This document shows, in pieces, positions 24,089 to 32,867 of a stretch of 33,391 bases of DNA (its first letter is position 1; the number at the start of each line of letters is the position of its first letter). The position numbers and the translations under genes were made by a program. This stretch comes from Alphaproteobacteria bacterium (GTDB lineage Bacteria; Pseudomonadota; Alphaproteobacteria; SHVZ01): positions 1 to 33,391 of the forward strand of contig VGEN01000034.1 of NCBI GenBank assembly GCA_016869285.1. Reading direction: 5' to 3'. The notes beneath the pieces are model-generated. The model ran no database searches and was not told the origin of the DNA. It saw nothing but the letters and a program-made list of their open reading frames with translations.

Positions 24089-24748
24089 TTACGACTTTGT
24101 TCCGAACGACACCACGTCACCAAACCTCACGCTTCCCAAGGTGGTGGAAAGACTGATGCTGCCATCCCCCCCCCGTGAGACCGACGTCACCGTCGCTCTC
24201 GCGTTGGCGGTGACCTCCACAGGGTTGCCGGACGCATCTCGGCCCTGGATCTCGACCTTGTAGACTCCCTCAGCAACGCCCCTGCCCCGATCGTCCAGCC
24301 CATCCCAGCGCATGCGCCCCTCACCCCCGCTAGCCGCCATGCGCAGCGACCGAACGACGCTTCCGTCATTCCTTTTAATTGTGGCCGTCACGCCGGCCAC
24401 GCCAGGGCCCGCATTGAAGGAGATCTCAGCGCTCCCTTTCTCGAGCCGTACCGTCGGCGACTTAAACGTGACGTCCTTGCCGATTAGCTGGCCGGCCGAC
24501 ATGAGATTGGCTTCGGACATCTGGGTCGAGATGGCACCGAAGCTCTCCTTCAGCCCCATCATCTCCTCGACCTGCGAGAACTGTACCAGCTGGTTGGTGA
24601 ATTGATGCGTGTCCATCGGCGCCAGCGGATTCTGATTTCGGATCTGTGCCGCAAGGATATTCACGAAAGAATTGAAGTTTTTGCCGAGCGCGCTGGTTGG
24701 CTTGCTCGTCGCCGCCGACGATCCGGCGACTGGATTGACAAGGGTCAT
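24089..24748 (-). CDS. flgD: Flagellar hook-capping protein FlgD
   Basis: 219 residues from ATG 24748, chosen for the GGAGG five bases upstream and the ATGA overlap with fliK. N-terminal NSFVNILAAQIRNQNPLAPM and THQFTNQLVQFSQVEEMMGL are the diagnostic FlgD region; the C-terminal part has the FLG_D4-type beta domain (RMRWDGLDDRGRGVAEGVYK). FlgD caps the growing hook. Confidence 0.95.
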   Translation of the reverse strand: MTLVNPVAGSSAATSKPTSALGKNFNSFVNILAAQIRNQNPLAPMDTHQFTNQLVQFSQVEEMMGLKESFGAISTQMSEANLMSAGQLIGKDVTFKSPTVRLEKGSAEISFNAGPGVAGVTATIKRNDGSVVRSLRMAASGGEGRMRWDGLDDRGRGVAEGVYKVEIQGRDASGNPVEVTANARATVTSVSRGGDGSISLSTTLGSVRFGDVVSFGTKS

Positions 24749-25905
24749 AAATCCTCCGAATGAAGACGAGACGACGGCACACTGAGCGCCGCTAGCGAGG
24801 TCTGACGCCCGTTCGGCCCGACAACTTTCCAACGAATCCGCTCACCCGCAGCACGAAGTGGCGAGGTGTCGGCAGCTCGGGTCATCGAAAGTGCAAGCTC
24901 CAGCGCCGCCGGTTCAGAGACATAAACCGTTCCGTTGAGCCCACCCTGGGGATCCTTTGCGACACGAATGTCGACTGCTCCGAGTCCGGGTATCGGACCC
25001 CGAAACTGCCAGGCATCCCCCACCCTGGTGACCGTAACCGCACCGGCGCGTAGGCGCTGGATCAGGCCCTTGAGCGACTCGTCGAGCGACAGCGCGCTGA
25101 GATCGGCCGAGCCGGACTCGACGGACGCCGCTTCCGCATATGAACTGTTGGCCTGAGCGCGCGCATAGCCTCCGGACCCGGCGAACAAACGCCCCCCGGC
25201 AGGAGCGCGCGCGCCCAAGGGTAGGCCTTCCGGTGAGGTGGATTTCTCGGCTCCGGCCTCGCCCTGAACATGAAGCAGCGTCGCGAAGATTACGGCCGAC
25301 TGCCTGCTCGCCCCTTGCCCGTCTTCTGGCCTGGAAAAAACGGTACTGGCCGACCTGGCCCGCGGGCTCGTCTTCGAGTCGGCAGTGGTTTCGCCAAATA
25401 CGCGGGAGCCTCGTTCGACGTATGACGCTTCCTTGGATGCCTGCCACGCACGCTCGGCGCCGTCACTCAGCAGATCCGCTGTCCGCTTTGAGAGGGGTAC
25501 ACCAGATCGAAAGTCTTGTGCCGGACCCTCCGGAAGGGAGTCGCCACGATTGGTCGAGGCCGGACGCAACTGCTGAGCGGTTGCCGGGCTCGACACCGTC
25601 TTATGCTGATCGGCCACGACCTCATGCTGATCGGCCACGACCTCATGCTGATCGGCCACGACACCACGCCCGCTGCCGGACGGCGATGCCATGACCTCGC
25701 TCCGCCGGCTGTCCGCTGCGACAGACGCCGGCGCCGAGGCTTCCGCTGCTTCAGTTGCGGCCGATGGTACCGGGAGGTCTGAACCGAAAGCATCGCTGAG
25801 CAACGCAAGGAAGCGGGCTCCGGCAGCCGCCCGTACCGACGCGCTCTCCCCGGCCTCCCAGCCGGTCGCGGCCCTGCGGGACCAACTGATCTCTTGAGCG
25901 ATCAT
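24745..25905 (-). CDS. fliK: Probable hook-length control protein FliK
   Basis: 386 residues. The first 270 are low-complexity, rich in Ala, Ser and Glu, as in FliK rulers, and include three tandem 7-residue VADQHEV units. The C-terminal part (about 275-386) is folded: LIQRLRAGAVTVTRVGDAWQ, GLGAVDIRVAKDPQGGLNGT and EPAALELALSMTRAADTSPL, compatible with the FliK substrate-switch domain (L-G-x-V-x-x-x-x around the central strand pair). Position directly before flgD and flgE supports the call, as in Rhizobiales where this gene was once called motD. Sequence conservation is weak. Confidence 0.7.
   Translation of the reverse strand: MIAQEISWSRRAATGWEAGESASVRAAAGARFLALLSDAFGSDLPVPSAATEAAEASAPASVAADSRRSEVMASPSGSGRGVVADQHEVVADQHEVVADQHKTVSSPATAQQLRPASTNRGDSLPEGPAQDFRSGVPLSKRTADLLSDGAERAWQASKEASYVERGSRVFGETTADSKTSPRARSASTVFSRPEDGQGASRQSAVIFATLLHVQGEAGAEKSTSPEGLPLGARAPAGGRLFAGSGGYARAQANSSYAEAASVESGSADLSALSLDESLKGLIQRLRAGAVTVTRVGDAWQFRGPIPGLGAVDIRVAKDPQGGLNGTVYVSEPAALELALSMTRAADTSPLRAAGERIRWKVVGPNGRQTSLAALSVPSSRLHSEDL
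25603..25662. repeat. Three tandem 21-bp units in fliK
   Basis: The 18-base core atgctgatcggccacgac recurs at 25603-25620, 25624-25641 and 25645-25662, with identical 3-base spacers ctc between copies. It encodes VADQHEVVADQHEVVADQH in the ruler region, so copy-number change would alter the length of the protein in steps of seven residues. Confidence 0.95.
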
Positions 25906-25917
25906 ATCCGCGTCATG

Positions 25918-26355
25918 TCAGTCAGCGGCCATCACGAGCGCGGCCCGGTCATCCTCGACGCGCCGCGCTGCCGGCGGAGCGTCGCAAGAGTCCAACGCGG
26001 CCCACGCGAGGCGAAGAGGTTCAAGCAGATGGCGCGCCCGCCGCAATAGCACCCAGTCGTTGCGGACATTGGCAAGGGTCATTAGACGAAGCGCATCTTC
26101 GTAGATGGCATGTGTACGACCACTCCAGTCGTCGTCAGCCTTGGTATCGACGCCGCTGTGCAGATCGCAGATGACGCCCAGGGCCTCATTGACCGCGTTG
26201 CAGCGATCCTCGATCCGACTCTCGACGGCGGCCTCGACCGCGACGTCGATGTTCGCGGCGACAATCCCCAGCAGGGCGGCCACGATGCCAGCCGGACGGC
26301 CAACCTCGATCGCCGAGGCCAACGCCAACTTTGCTTCTTCTACCGATCCGTTCAT
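25918..26355 (-). CDS. Second, divergent FliS-like chaperone
   Basis: 145 residues from ATG 26355. That start has GGGAGGA about ten bases upstream and lies about 42 bases after the predicted start of a sigma-54 transcript; the frame is open to ATG 26442, but that would place the promoter inside the gene. The centre matches FliS: AVNEALGVICDLHSGVD, RTHAIYEDALRLMTLANVRN and LLRRARHLLEPLRLAWAALD, the order I-x-x-L...LY-x-Y...A-N...A-x-x-L-L-x-x-L-x-x-A-W. FliS binds the flagellin C-terminus to prevent early polymerisation. A paralogue for a different client, such as hook or cap substrate, is inferred. It ends 12 bases before fliK. Confidence 0.65.
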   Translation of the reverse strand: MNGSVEEAKLALASAIEVGRPAGIVAALLGIVAANIDVAVEAAVESRIEDRCNAVNEALGVICDLHSGVDTKADDDWSGRTHAIYEDALRLMTLANVRNDWVLLRRARHLLEPLRLAWAALDSCDAPPAARRVEDDRAALVMAAD

Positions 26356-26407
26356 TTGCCGAAATCCTCCCGAACTCTGATCAAAAGATATTACCCGCCC
26401 TTCACGC

Positions 26408-26424
26408 AGCAATCCTCGTGCCAT
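26408..26424 (-). promoter_or_regulatory. Sigma-54 (-24/-12) promoter of fliS2-fliK-flgD-flgE
   Basis: The minus strand reads ATGGCACGAGGATTGCT. From TGGCACG to TTGCT it is an exact consensus sigma-54 element with GG-N10-GC spacing. Transcription would begin near 26397, ahead of ATG 26355. It lies in the 95-base gap between the two fliS genes and gives the hook genes a promoter of their own. Unlike the other three, it has no CAAAATT upstream. Confidence 0.85.
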
Positions 26425-26450
26425 TGCCACCCCATAAATCATCCATAGCT

Positions 26451-26909
26451 TCAGATCTTAAGCGAGTAGGCCACGGGAGCAGCGGCAGCGCCGCTCCTCG
26501 CTCGCTGAACCGCCAGTTGCGAGGCTTCGGGCAGCGAGGGCTGCTCGTTCGCCAAACTGCGCCAAGACTCCCCGATCGGCGCCAGGACGCTGATGGCCTC
26601 TTCTGCATGACGCGCGTCGTTCTTGATCTCGAACTCCGTAAGCCGCAGGAGGGCGAAATGATAGAGCCTGTCCAGGCTCGAGGCGATGGCCCCGCCACGC
26701 TCGAGGTCGAGCGCCCGACGCAACCCCATCAGCGCGGCCGTCGCCTTGGAAACCTGCTGGTGCCGTTCGTCAATGCGGCCGTTTACTGCCGCGACCTTGG
26801 CAGCGTTGATCGCGCCGATGATCTTGGAGAATAGCTGACTCAGCACCTCGACGCTGGACACATTGGCGTCGCGATTTTCCTGGTATGTACGTGTCGCTAA
26901 CTCAAACAT
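26451..26909 (-). CDS. fliS: Flagellar export chaperone FliS
   Basis: 152 residues. The sequence follows FliS throughout: TYQENRDANVSSVEVLSQLF, SKIIGAINAAKVAAVNGRID, ALMGLRRALDLERGGAIASS, LDRLYHFALLRLTEFEIKND and AISVLAPIGESWRSLAN. It is about 20 residues longer than usual because of an Ala-rich tail. FliS keeps flagellin monomeric before export. It follows fliD by four bases, the common order fliD-fliS. Confidence 0.88.
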   Translation of the reverse strand: MFELATRTYQENRDANVSSVEVLSQLFSKIIGAINAAKVAAVNGRIDERHQQVSKATAALMGLRRALDLERGGAIASSLDRLYHFALLRLTEFEIKNDARHAEEAISVLAPIGESWRSLANEQPSLPEASQLAVQRARSGAAAAPVAYSLKI

Positions 26910-26913
26910 TTTC

Positions 26914-29292
26914 CTATCCCGATTGCTTGCCGGTCATCGAGTTGACAATCGATGTGATCTGCTGCTTGACCGAATTCATCTTCGACAGGGCCGATTCCAT
27001 TCGAGTGAACCGCTCCAGCAGATTTTCTCTCTCGCGCGCGATTCTTTCCTTGAGCGCCGTGATCCGCTCCTTGATCGCCGAGCTCGAATCGCCAATCGAC
27101 TTGCGTTCCACATCAATGTCACCGTTATCCGCCGCCAGGAGCGACGTCGTCCGGCCAAACACGCGGCTGCCGATGCCATTGCCGAGCACCACGGACGTAT
27201 CGAGGGCCTCGCCACCCGTCATCAGCAGGACGAGGCCTTTCGCGCTCCCCGACGTGACCGTGAAGACGTCGCCATTCTTGACGATCGACTGCGGCGTGCC
27301 GTTCTCGAGGAACGTCCCGGCCGCAGGAGTCGCTCCTGCCGCCGGGGTGAAGGCGAACTGATAGTTCCCGCCGCTTCCAAGAGCGGTGTCCTTGTTGAAA
27401 CCTACGACCGAAAGGCGCCCGCTCCCAGTAGTCGGAACCATCGCGAACACCTGACGAACGGCGTTCGGATCCGACTGGATGACTTTTGTCAGCTTGGCCT
27501 GGTCAACCAGTATTTCGCCCTTGGTCGACGACGACGGGTCCTGATCGATTGTGATGCCCATGTCTCCCAGGGTCTTCACGACCGTCCCGCCCGAGCTCCC
27601 GTAGGCCGAGATCCTGAGGTTCGACTGGAACCATTCGTTCAGGCTGCGAACCACGCTCGAGCGGGCAAGAACCGCACCGGCAGACGGCACTCCCGTGGAT
27701 GGGTCATAAGCCGTCTGCTTCTTGATGAACTCGGCGATATCGTTATAGGAGTTGAGGAATCCCATGATTTCCGCCTGAACTCCGGCGGAGTCGCGCTCAA
27801 CACTGACCGTGATTTCGGTGCCGACCTCGGCCTTGTAGCAACTCAGCGTGACTCCCGTCAGGAGATCGGACACGCTGTTGGTGTTTCTCTCGACGAACTG
27901 CCCATCGAGATTGACCCTCAGGCGATGGCCCTGCTGAATCACCTCGGGCAGTCGCGCGGATGCCACGGCAGCACCCGCGGACGCCACCGGCACCGATGTC
28001 AGCGTGGTGACGGCACCACCCCGCGCATCGGTGATCGTGAGCTTGCCGCTGGCTCCGTCGAAGGCGACCGTGATGTCGCGCCGCCCGCCATCAATCGCAC
28101 GAAGCGTCGACTGCAGCCGGCTCGCGAGCGCACCGCCGTCGGCCGCTCCTGCGACGGAGATTCCCTCGCCGACCACCCGATCGACGCCTGGGCGCGCGAT
28201 GGTCACGGACAGGGAGGTGACTTGGGTCGGATCGGCGACATCGATCGCGCGAGACGAAGGAAGCGCAAATAGGTTCAGGCTCGCCGCCGATCGCAGGGAA
28301 CTCGACACCTCGGAAAAGCGCAGATCGCCGGCGGCCTCGTTCGCACCGAGGACAAGATAGTTCTCCCCCGGCCTCACTGCCAGAATTGACGCCGAAACCG
28401 AAGGCGTCTGGCTCGCAGATGCCACATTGTTGATCTTGTTGCGAATATCCTGGAGCGAATCCGAGGCCGAGACATCTACCTCGACGCCTGCATCGGGCGC
28501 CGTGGTCTCGATCGGCCGAAACGTTGCGCCGCCGACGACGCCGACACTGACGGGAACCTGTTGCGAGGTCCTCGGCGGCCCAATCAGGACGAATCCACCC
28601 GGCGTCCGCGAGAGCTGGAAACCGCTTCCGCTGGCGGCCGCCGACTGGTTGAACGCCGCTTCGAGCGCAGCGGCGTCGGAAGCGCTCTGGTTGAATGTAT
28701 GAACGGAGGCTCCGGATCCGATGGTGATGCTGATCTGATCCGCACCCCACGAGACCCCAGCAAGCGCGTCCGTCGAGTAGCGCGCCAGTTGCGTCTGGGC
28801 ACCCACAACAAAGCTACCAGACAGACCAAGAGCTAGTGTCGCATCCGAAACAGCCGCGGATCGGATCTTTTCGCCTCGCGCCGTCTGCAGTATCTCGACC
28901 CTATAGGTTCCGGCGGCGGCGCGATTGTCCGCGCTGATGGTTGCCAGGTTCGCGGCGGAGCTGGCGACGACGCTTCCATCACCGACCCTCCGAGCAGAGC
29001 TCGCGACCGTCTTTCGTGCGAAAGCATCGAAACTGCGATCGGCGGTCATCTTGCCGTAAAGGTTCGCGACCGAGGTGTTGAGCGCCTTGACCTTGGCCTT
29101 GAACTCGTCGAGCGCCTTGACTTTTGAGGTGTTGGTATCGACCCGCGCGTTCAAGGAGTCCACCTTGACGCTCCGGGCCTTCATGATGGAGTCGACGGCC
29201 TGCCGAGCATTGATGCCCGAGGCCATGCCGGTGAAGGTTACCTTCCCCTGGCCGTCGACATTGAAGTTGCTCGCGTTGAGAGCAAGTGCCAT
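26914..29292 (-). CDS. fliD: Filament cap protein FliD
   Basis: 792 residues, much longer than the usual 450-500. The N-terminus has the FliD pattern FTGMASGINARQAVDSIMKA and SLNARVDTNTSKVKALDEFK, leading into a coiled helix. The C-terminal domain has GVTLSCYKAEVGTEITVSVE, GFLNSYNDIAEFIKKQTAYD and the end LLERFTRMESALSKMNSVKQ. The extra length lies in the beta-rich middle (about 130-480), matching the enlarged surface domain of the flagellin here. FliD caps the filament tip and folds incoming flagellin. It starts 27 bases after fliW. Confidence 0.93.
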   Translation of the reverse strand: MALALNASNFNVDGQGKVTFTGMASGINARQAVDSIMKARSVKVDSLNARVDTNTSKVKALDEFKAKVKALNTSVANLYGKMTADRSFDAFARKTVASSARRVGDGSVVASSAANLATISADNRAAAGTYRVEILQTARGEKIRSAAVSDATLALGLSGSFVVGAQTQLARYSTDALAGVSWGADQISITIGSGASVHTFNQSASDAAALEAAFNQSAAASGSGFQLSRTPGGFVLIGPPRTSQQVPVSVGVVGGATFRPIETTAPDAGVEVDVSASDSLQDIRNKINNVASASQTPSVSASILAVRPGENYLVLGANEAAGDLRFSEVSSSLRSAASLNLFALPSSRAIDVADPTQVTSLSVTIARPGVDRVVGEGISVAGAADGGALASRLQSTLRAIDGGRRDITVAFDGASGKLTITDARGGAVTTLTSVPVASAGAAVASARLPEVIQQGHRLRVNLDGQFVERNTNSVSDLLTGVTLSCYKAEVGTEITVSVERDSAGVQAEIMGFLNSYNDIAEFIKKQTAYDPSTGVPSAGAVLARSSVVRSLNEWFQSNLRISAYGSSGGTVVKTLGDMGITIDQDPSSSTKGEILVDQAKLTKVIQSDPNAVRQVFAMVPTTGSGRLSVVGFNKDTALGSGGNYQFAFTPAAGATPAAGTFLENGTPQSIVKNGDVFTVTSGSAKGLVLLMTGGEALDTSVVLGNGIGSRVFGRTTSLLAADNGDIDVERKSIGDSSSAIKERITALKERIARERENLLERFTRMESALSKMNSVKQQITSIVNSMTGKQSG

Positions 29293-29319
29293 GAAAAAAC
29301 CTATTCCGCCTGCGGGCCG

Positions 29320-29838
29320 TCAGCGCAGCCTATGGCGGATCGCGTACCGATCGTTCGGCAGGATCTTCTGCCACGCGCTACGCCGACGCAGGTCGACGAA
29401 GATCGGTGCACGCAAATTGACCGTGACGGAAACCTCAGCGTCCGTGCGGCGAATGGTCGACACCAGCAGCAGGCCGCAGTCTTCAAACGTAATGCCCAAC
29501 GCGCGCACCGCGTCGGACAGATCCTCCGTCCTGTAGATTTCGCAGAGGATGTCGAGCGGAAGCACGGCCATCGAGGGGGTACCACCATCGATGGCCTGCA
29601 GCAGGAGGAACGGCGAGAAGCGAGGGCTCTCAAGGTCGATCAGCACGAAGCGCCTGGTCTGCTCGAAGCCAGGTATCCCGCCGGGAAATTCCAAGATCTG
29701 CCGCTCGACGAGCGCGATCTGTCCGAAGCGGGTGTCAATGTAACGGGCAGACTCGGACTGGGGATCATGCTGGAGGCGAACCGCGAAGACGCCGGCGATC
29801 GCGCCAAGCAGGAGGCCTTCAGGGGCAATCAAAGACAC
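29320..29838 (-). CDS. fliW: Flagellar assembly factor FliW
   Basis: 172 residues from GTG 29838, chosen for the GGAG six bases upstream; GTG 29850, which shares a base with the flgL stop, is the alternative. The FliW core is clear: DTRFGQIALVERQILEFPGG, IPGFEQTRRFVLIDLES, FSPFLLLQAIDGGTPSMAVL and the end VTVNLRAPIFVDLRRRSAWQ plus YAIRHRL. About 30 N-terminal residues precede the usual family start. FliW binds flagellin and, in bacteria such as Bacillus, relieves CsrA repression of flagellin translation. No csrA gene is in the window. Confidence 0.9.
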   Translation of the reverse strand: MSLIAPEGLLLGAIAGVFAVRLQHDPQSESARYIDTRFGQIALVERQILEFPGGIPGFEQTRRFVLIDLESPRFSPFLLLQAIDGGTPSMAVLPLDILCEIYRTEDLSDAVRALGITFEDCGLLLVSTIRRTDAEVSVTVNLRAPIFVDLRRRSAWQKILPNDRYAIRHRLR

Positions 29839-29849
29839 CGCTCGCTCCA

Positions 29850-31085
29850 CTACTTGAGGAAGTTAAGTAAGGACAAGGATCCCAGCCGTGCGAGCATCAT
29901 GTAGGCAGCCTGCAACTGGGTTTGGTTTGATGAAAGCCGAGTCATAGCTTCGCCGATATCGAGGTTCTCCAGCCCGTCGACGGTATCCTGCAACTGGAGG
30001 CGCGTGAGTTCGTGCGAGGCCGCAAGATCTTCTGCGAGAACCTGGCGGCTGCCCAATACACCGACGAGCTGACCGAGTTGATCGATCGACCCGTTGATGA
30101 GATCGAGTACCGATGCCAAAGACGCTTTGCCCGAAGCGTCGAGCGATGGCGCGGCCTTAAGGGTTTCGAGAATGCGCAAAGCGCGAACAAGCTTCTCGAT
30201 GCCAGGCTGATCGGCCGCGATTCCGGCCGGCTGTGCGATGCCGTCACCGAGGGCGATCTTCTGAATGTCTGCGCTCGCACCGCCCCAGTAGTAGCTGAAG
30301 GACTGGCCCTGCGTTTCGGGCGGCACCGCGCGCTCAGCGAAAGTTGTCACCGATGCACCGAAGCCATTGGGCGGCACGACACGAACGATCAGCTGCGAGT
30401 CCGGAGACGAAGGACGGATCAACAGATTTCCGCTCGCGGTCACGATGACATCGCCGATCCCGAGGTCGTTGCGACGGGCAGCTTCGAGGAGCGCATTCCG
30501 CGCCACCTCTGTCGGCTGCCCCCCAGGCGCCACCGCGATATCGACGTTGATAGGCGACGCGCCAAGGGAAACGCGCAGGGTTCCGCCGCCCACACCGAGC
30601 GTCCCCAAGTTGAGGGAAACCATGGTACCGAACCCGACTGGTGGCGCTTCCGTCACTTGGCCGCCGAAGACATAGCGTCCTTCGAAACGGGCATTGAGCA
30701 CGCTTAGTGTCTCGTCGAGCAGCCCGGCCGCCTGACCGTTTAGGTCGTATTCATCGACATTCGGATTGTCGATGCCCTGCGCGCGCACCACCAACGCGCG
30801 CGCGCGGGCCGCAACATCCGTCAAGGTCGACAATGCCTGGGTTTGGCTATCAAGCTGTTTTTGCAAAGACTTAGCATTATCGGAGTAGGTATTGAGGAGA
30901 GCGATCTCGGCGGATGTGGAGAGATACCTACCTGCTTCAAAGCCCAGATCGGAAATCCGACGCGCCGCCTTGCCGTCGGCGACCTTGCTCTGAAGATCAC
31001 TCAGAGCGGCGCTCGAGCGACCAGCCGAAGCGGAAAGGATCGAGGTCCTCGCGAAATCCCCGATGCGGCCACTCAATCCACTCAT
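29850..31085 (-). CDS. flgL: Hook-filament junction protein FlgL
   Basis: 411 residues. Flagellin-like ends mark it: N-terminal LSDLQSKVADGKAARRISDL with LLNTYSDNAKSLQKQLDSQT, the FlgL block ARFEGRYVFGGQVTEAPPVG, and C-terminal RLSSNQTQLQAAYMMLARLG. It joins the hook to the filament together with FlgK. Its ATG overlaps the flgK stop (ATGA). Confidence 0.93.
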   Translation of the reverse strand: MSGLSGRIGDFARTSILSASAGRSSAALSDLQSKVADGKAARRISDLGFEAGRYLSTSAEIALLNTYSDNAKSLQKQLDSQTQALSTLTDVAARARALVVRAQGIDNPNVDEYDLNGQAAGLLDETLSVLNARFEGRYVFGGQVTEAPPVGFGTMVSLNLGTLGVGGGTLRVSLGASPINVDIAVAPGGQPTEVARNALLEAARRNDLGIGDVIVTASGNLLIRPSSPDSQLIVRVVPPNGFGASVTTFAERAVPPETQGQSFSYYWGGASADIQKIALGDGIAQPAGIAADQPGIEKLVRALRILETLKAAPSLDASGKASLASVLDLINGSIDQLGQLVGVLGSRQVLAEDLAASHELTRLQLQDTVDGLENLDIGEAMTRLSSNQTQLQAAYMMLARLGSLSLLNFLK

Positions 31086-32827
31086 TGCCCGATCCGTATG
31101 AGGTCTTGAAGCATTTGACTGGCCACCGAGATGACGCGCGCGGCGGCCCCGTAGGTGCTCTGGTACAGATTGATCTGTGCCATTTCCTCGTCGATGCTGA
31201 CCCCCGACACGGTCGCGATCTTCGATCGCACTTCGTCGGCGGTTTTGGCCGAGACGTCCCGATCTGCAGCCGCACGCGTTGCTTCGCCGGCGAGCGACAG
31301 AACGATCGACTGACTCACGTCGCTCAGGCCGCCGGCGCGTTCCGGACGCCCGTCAGCACCACCGATCACAACTTGGGAGTCGAGGCCGCTTATAAGCGCT
31401 GAGAGATTTCGTCCGTCCGCTGCGCCGGTCACCACCGCGCCGAAATTAGGGGCTGAAGCCGAAAACTGGGGCTTTGCATGCGCCAGAAGTTCAGGTCGCG
31501 CTAGCAGGTCGGGGCGTACCGCCATCGCTCTATGGTCCGCCGAGAGCGTCAGCATGTCATTCAGGCCCAGGAACTGGGGTAGCGAGACGCCGGTATCGGT
31601 CTCGCCACCAGCTGTGGCTAAAGTCACCGTCGATCCTGGCTCCGCGGACCAGACGAGATTCCGTGCGGGAGCGGCGGCCCTCGCGTCGATGGTCAATTTT
31701 CCCTGATTGAAGGCCGCCGTGACACCCGGTAGGTCGATGCTGTTGACGAAGCCTTCAATGGTCGCGGGCCGGGGAAGGACGATGGTTTGCGACGCGGTTA
31801 CCTTTCCATCGCCGTCCACCAGCATCAAGCGTAACTTGCCGGCGAACGAGAACGGCTCGCCGGCGGAAACCCTGGGTTGCGCCTCGACGAGCGGGCGGCC
31901 CGGAATGCTGGTGCCGGAGCTGTGCGCAGCGTTGAGGGCGCGAACGACGGACGCCGCGAGATCACGGATATCCGCATCGGTACGAGCGACCAGTTTGTTG
32001 ACAACGTCGAGGTTGCCTTTGATCGAACCGGACGCCACCCCATCGGTGATCGTAAGCCCATCGATCGACAGAGCGACAAGGCCGGACGAGTTCGACGACG
32101 CAGCAAGAGGCGAGGCCCTGCTGCCGGAAACGACCTGCCTCCCTGCGACGAGTACGTCGATCGCCCCGCCATCACGGCGCAGCAGCTTCAGATCGATGAG
32201 CCTCGACACGTCGCCGATGACGGCATCACGCTGGTCCTCTAGCAGACCAGTCTCCATGCCCGTCTGGCGAGCCGATACGATCTTTTGATTTAAACCTGCA
32301 ATCGAGGCGAGCTGACCATTGAGCTTAGAAACGAGGTCCTTGCAGGTCGCGGTCGAGCGAGCCCGGACACCGGTTACCGCTTTAGAAATCGAGCTGAACC
32401 CGCGCGCCATGGCATCGGCCGCCTCAACGACAGCGCGCCGCTTGGAGACGTCCTGCGGTGCAGCCGTTGCCGCGGTCAAGGCTTCACGGAGCTTCGAGAT
32501 CAGGCTGGAGAGGTCCCGTCCGGTTCCTGGCTCGCCAAGCGCACCATCAAGTTCCGAGGCCATCGCCGAATAGGCTTCAGAGCGGCCGCGATCGGCAGTC
32601 GCGGCGACATCGGCGTCATGAAGAAATGCATCGGTGAAGCGGACGATGCTCCGGACCTCGACACCGCCGCCGCCACCGGATGAGTCCGCCCTGGCTGAGA
32701 GATCGACGGCCTTTCGCGCGTAGCCGACAGTATTGGCGTTGGCGACGTTGGCCGAGATCGTATCAAGGGCGGCGCGGGCTGCGTACAACCCCGACAGCGC
32801 ATTCCCGAGTGAAGCCGATATCGACAT
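31082..32827 (-). CDS. flgK: Hook-filament junction protein FlgK
   Basis: 581 residues from ATG 32827, chosen because AGGA lies six bases upstream and the sigma-54 promoter is just beyond. N-terminal NALSGLYAARAALDTISANV and ANANTVGYARKAVDL are the FlgK form of the rod/hook signature; VVEAADAMARGFSSISKAV, ASIAGLNQKIVSARQTGMET and LLEDQRDAVIGDVSRLIDLK follow; the C-terminus has GVSIDEEMAQINLYQSTYGA. It is the first gene of the operon with flgL, fliW, fliD and fliS. Confidence 0.95.
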   Translation of the reverse strand: MSISASLGNALSGLYAARAALDTISANVANANTVGYARKAVDLSARADSSGGGGGVEVRSIVRFTDAFLHDADVAATADRGRSEAYSAMASELDGALGEPGTGRDLSSLISKLREALTAATAAPQDVSKRRAVVEAADAMARGFSSISKAVTGVRARSTATCKDLVSKLNGQLASIAGLNQKIVSARQTGMETGLLEDQRDAVIGDVSRLIDLKLLRRDGGAIDVLVAGRQVVSGSRASPLAASSNSSGLVALSIDGLTITDGVASGSIKGNLDVVNKLVARTDADIRDLAASVVRALNAAHSSGTSIPGRPLVEAQPRVSAGEPFSFAGKLRLMLVDGDGKVTASQTIVLPRPATIEGFVNSIDLPGVTAAFNQGKLTIDARAAAPARNLVWSAEPGSTVTLATAGGETDTGVSLPQFLGLNDMLTLSADHRAMAVRPDLLARPELLAHAKPQFSASAPNFGAVVTGAADGRNLSALISGLDSQVVIGGADGRPERAGGLSDVSQSIVLSLAGEATRAAADRDVSAKTADEVRSKIATVSGVSIDEEMAQINLYQSTYGAAARVISVASQMLQDLIRIGQ

Positions 32828-32867
32828 GCCAATTCCTAGTGGACGCGATTGTTGCGCGCCCCCACTC

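Noticed and set aside
26863..28272. Long plus-strand open frame of 469 residues opposite fliD
   Set aside because: Composition is Arg/His-rich and follows the high third-position GC of fliD on the other strand; no motif. It is an antisense shadow.
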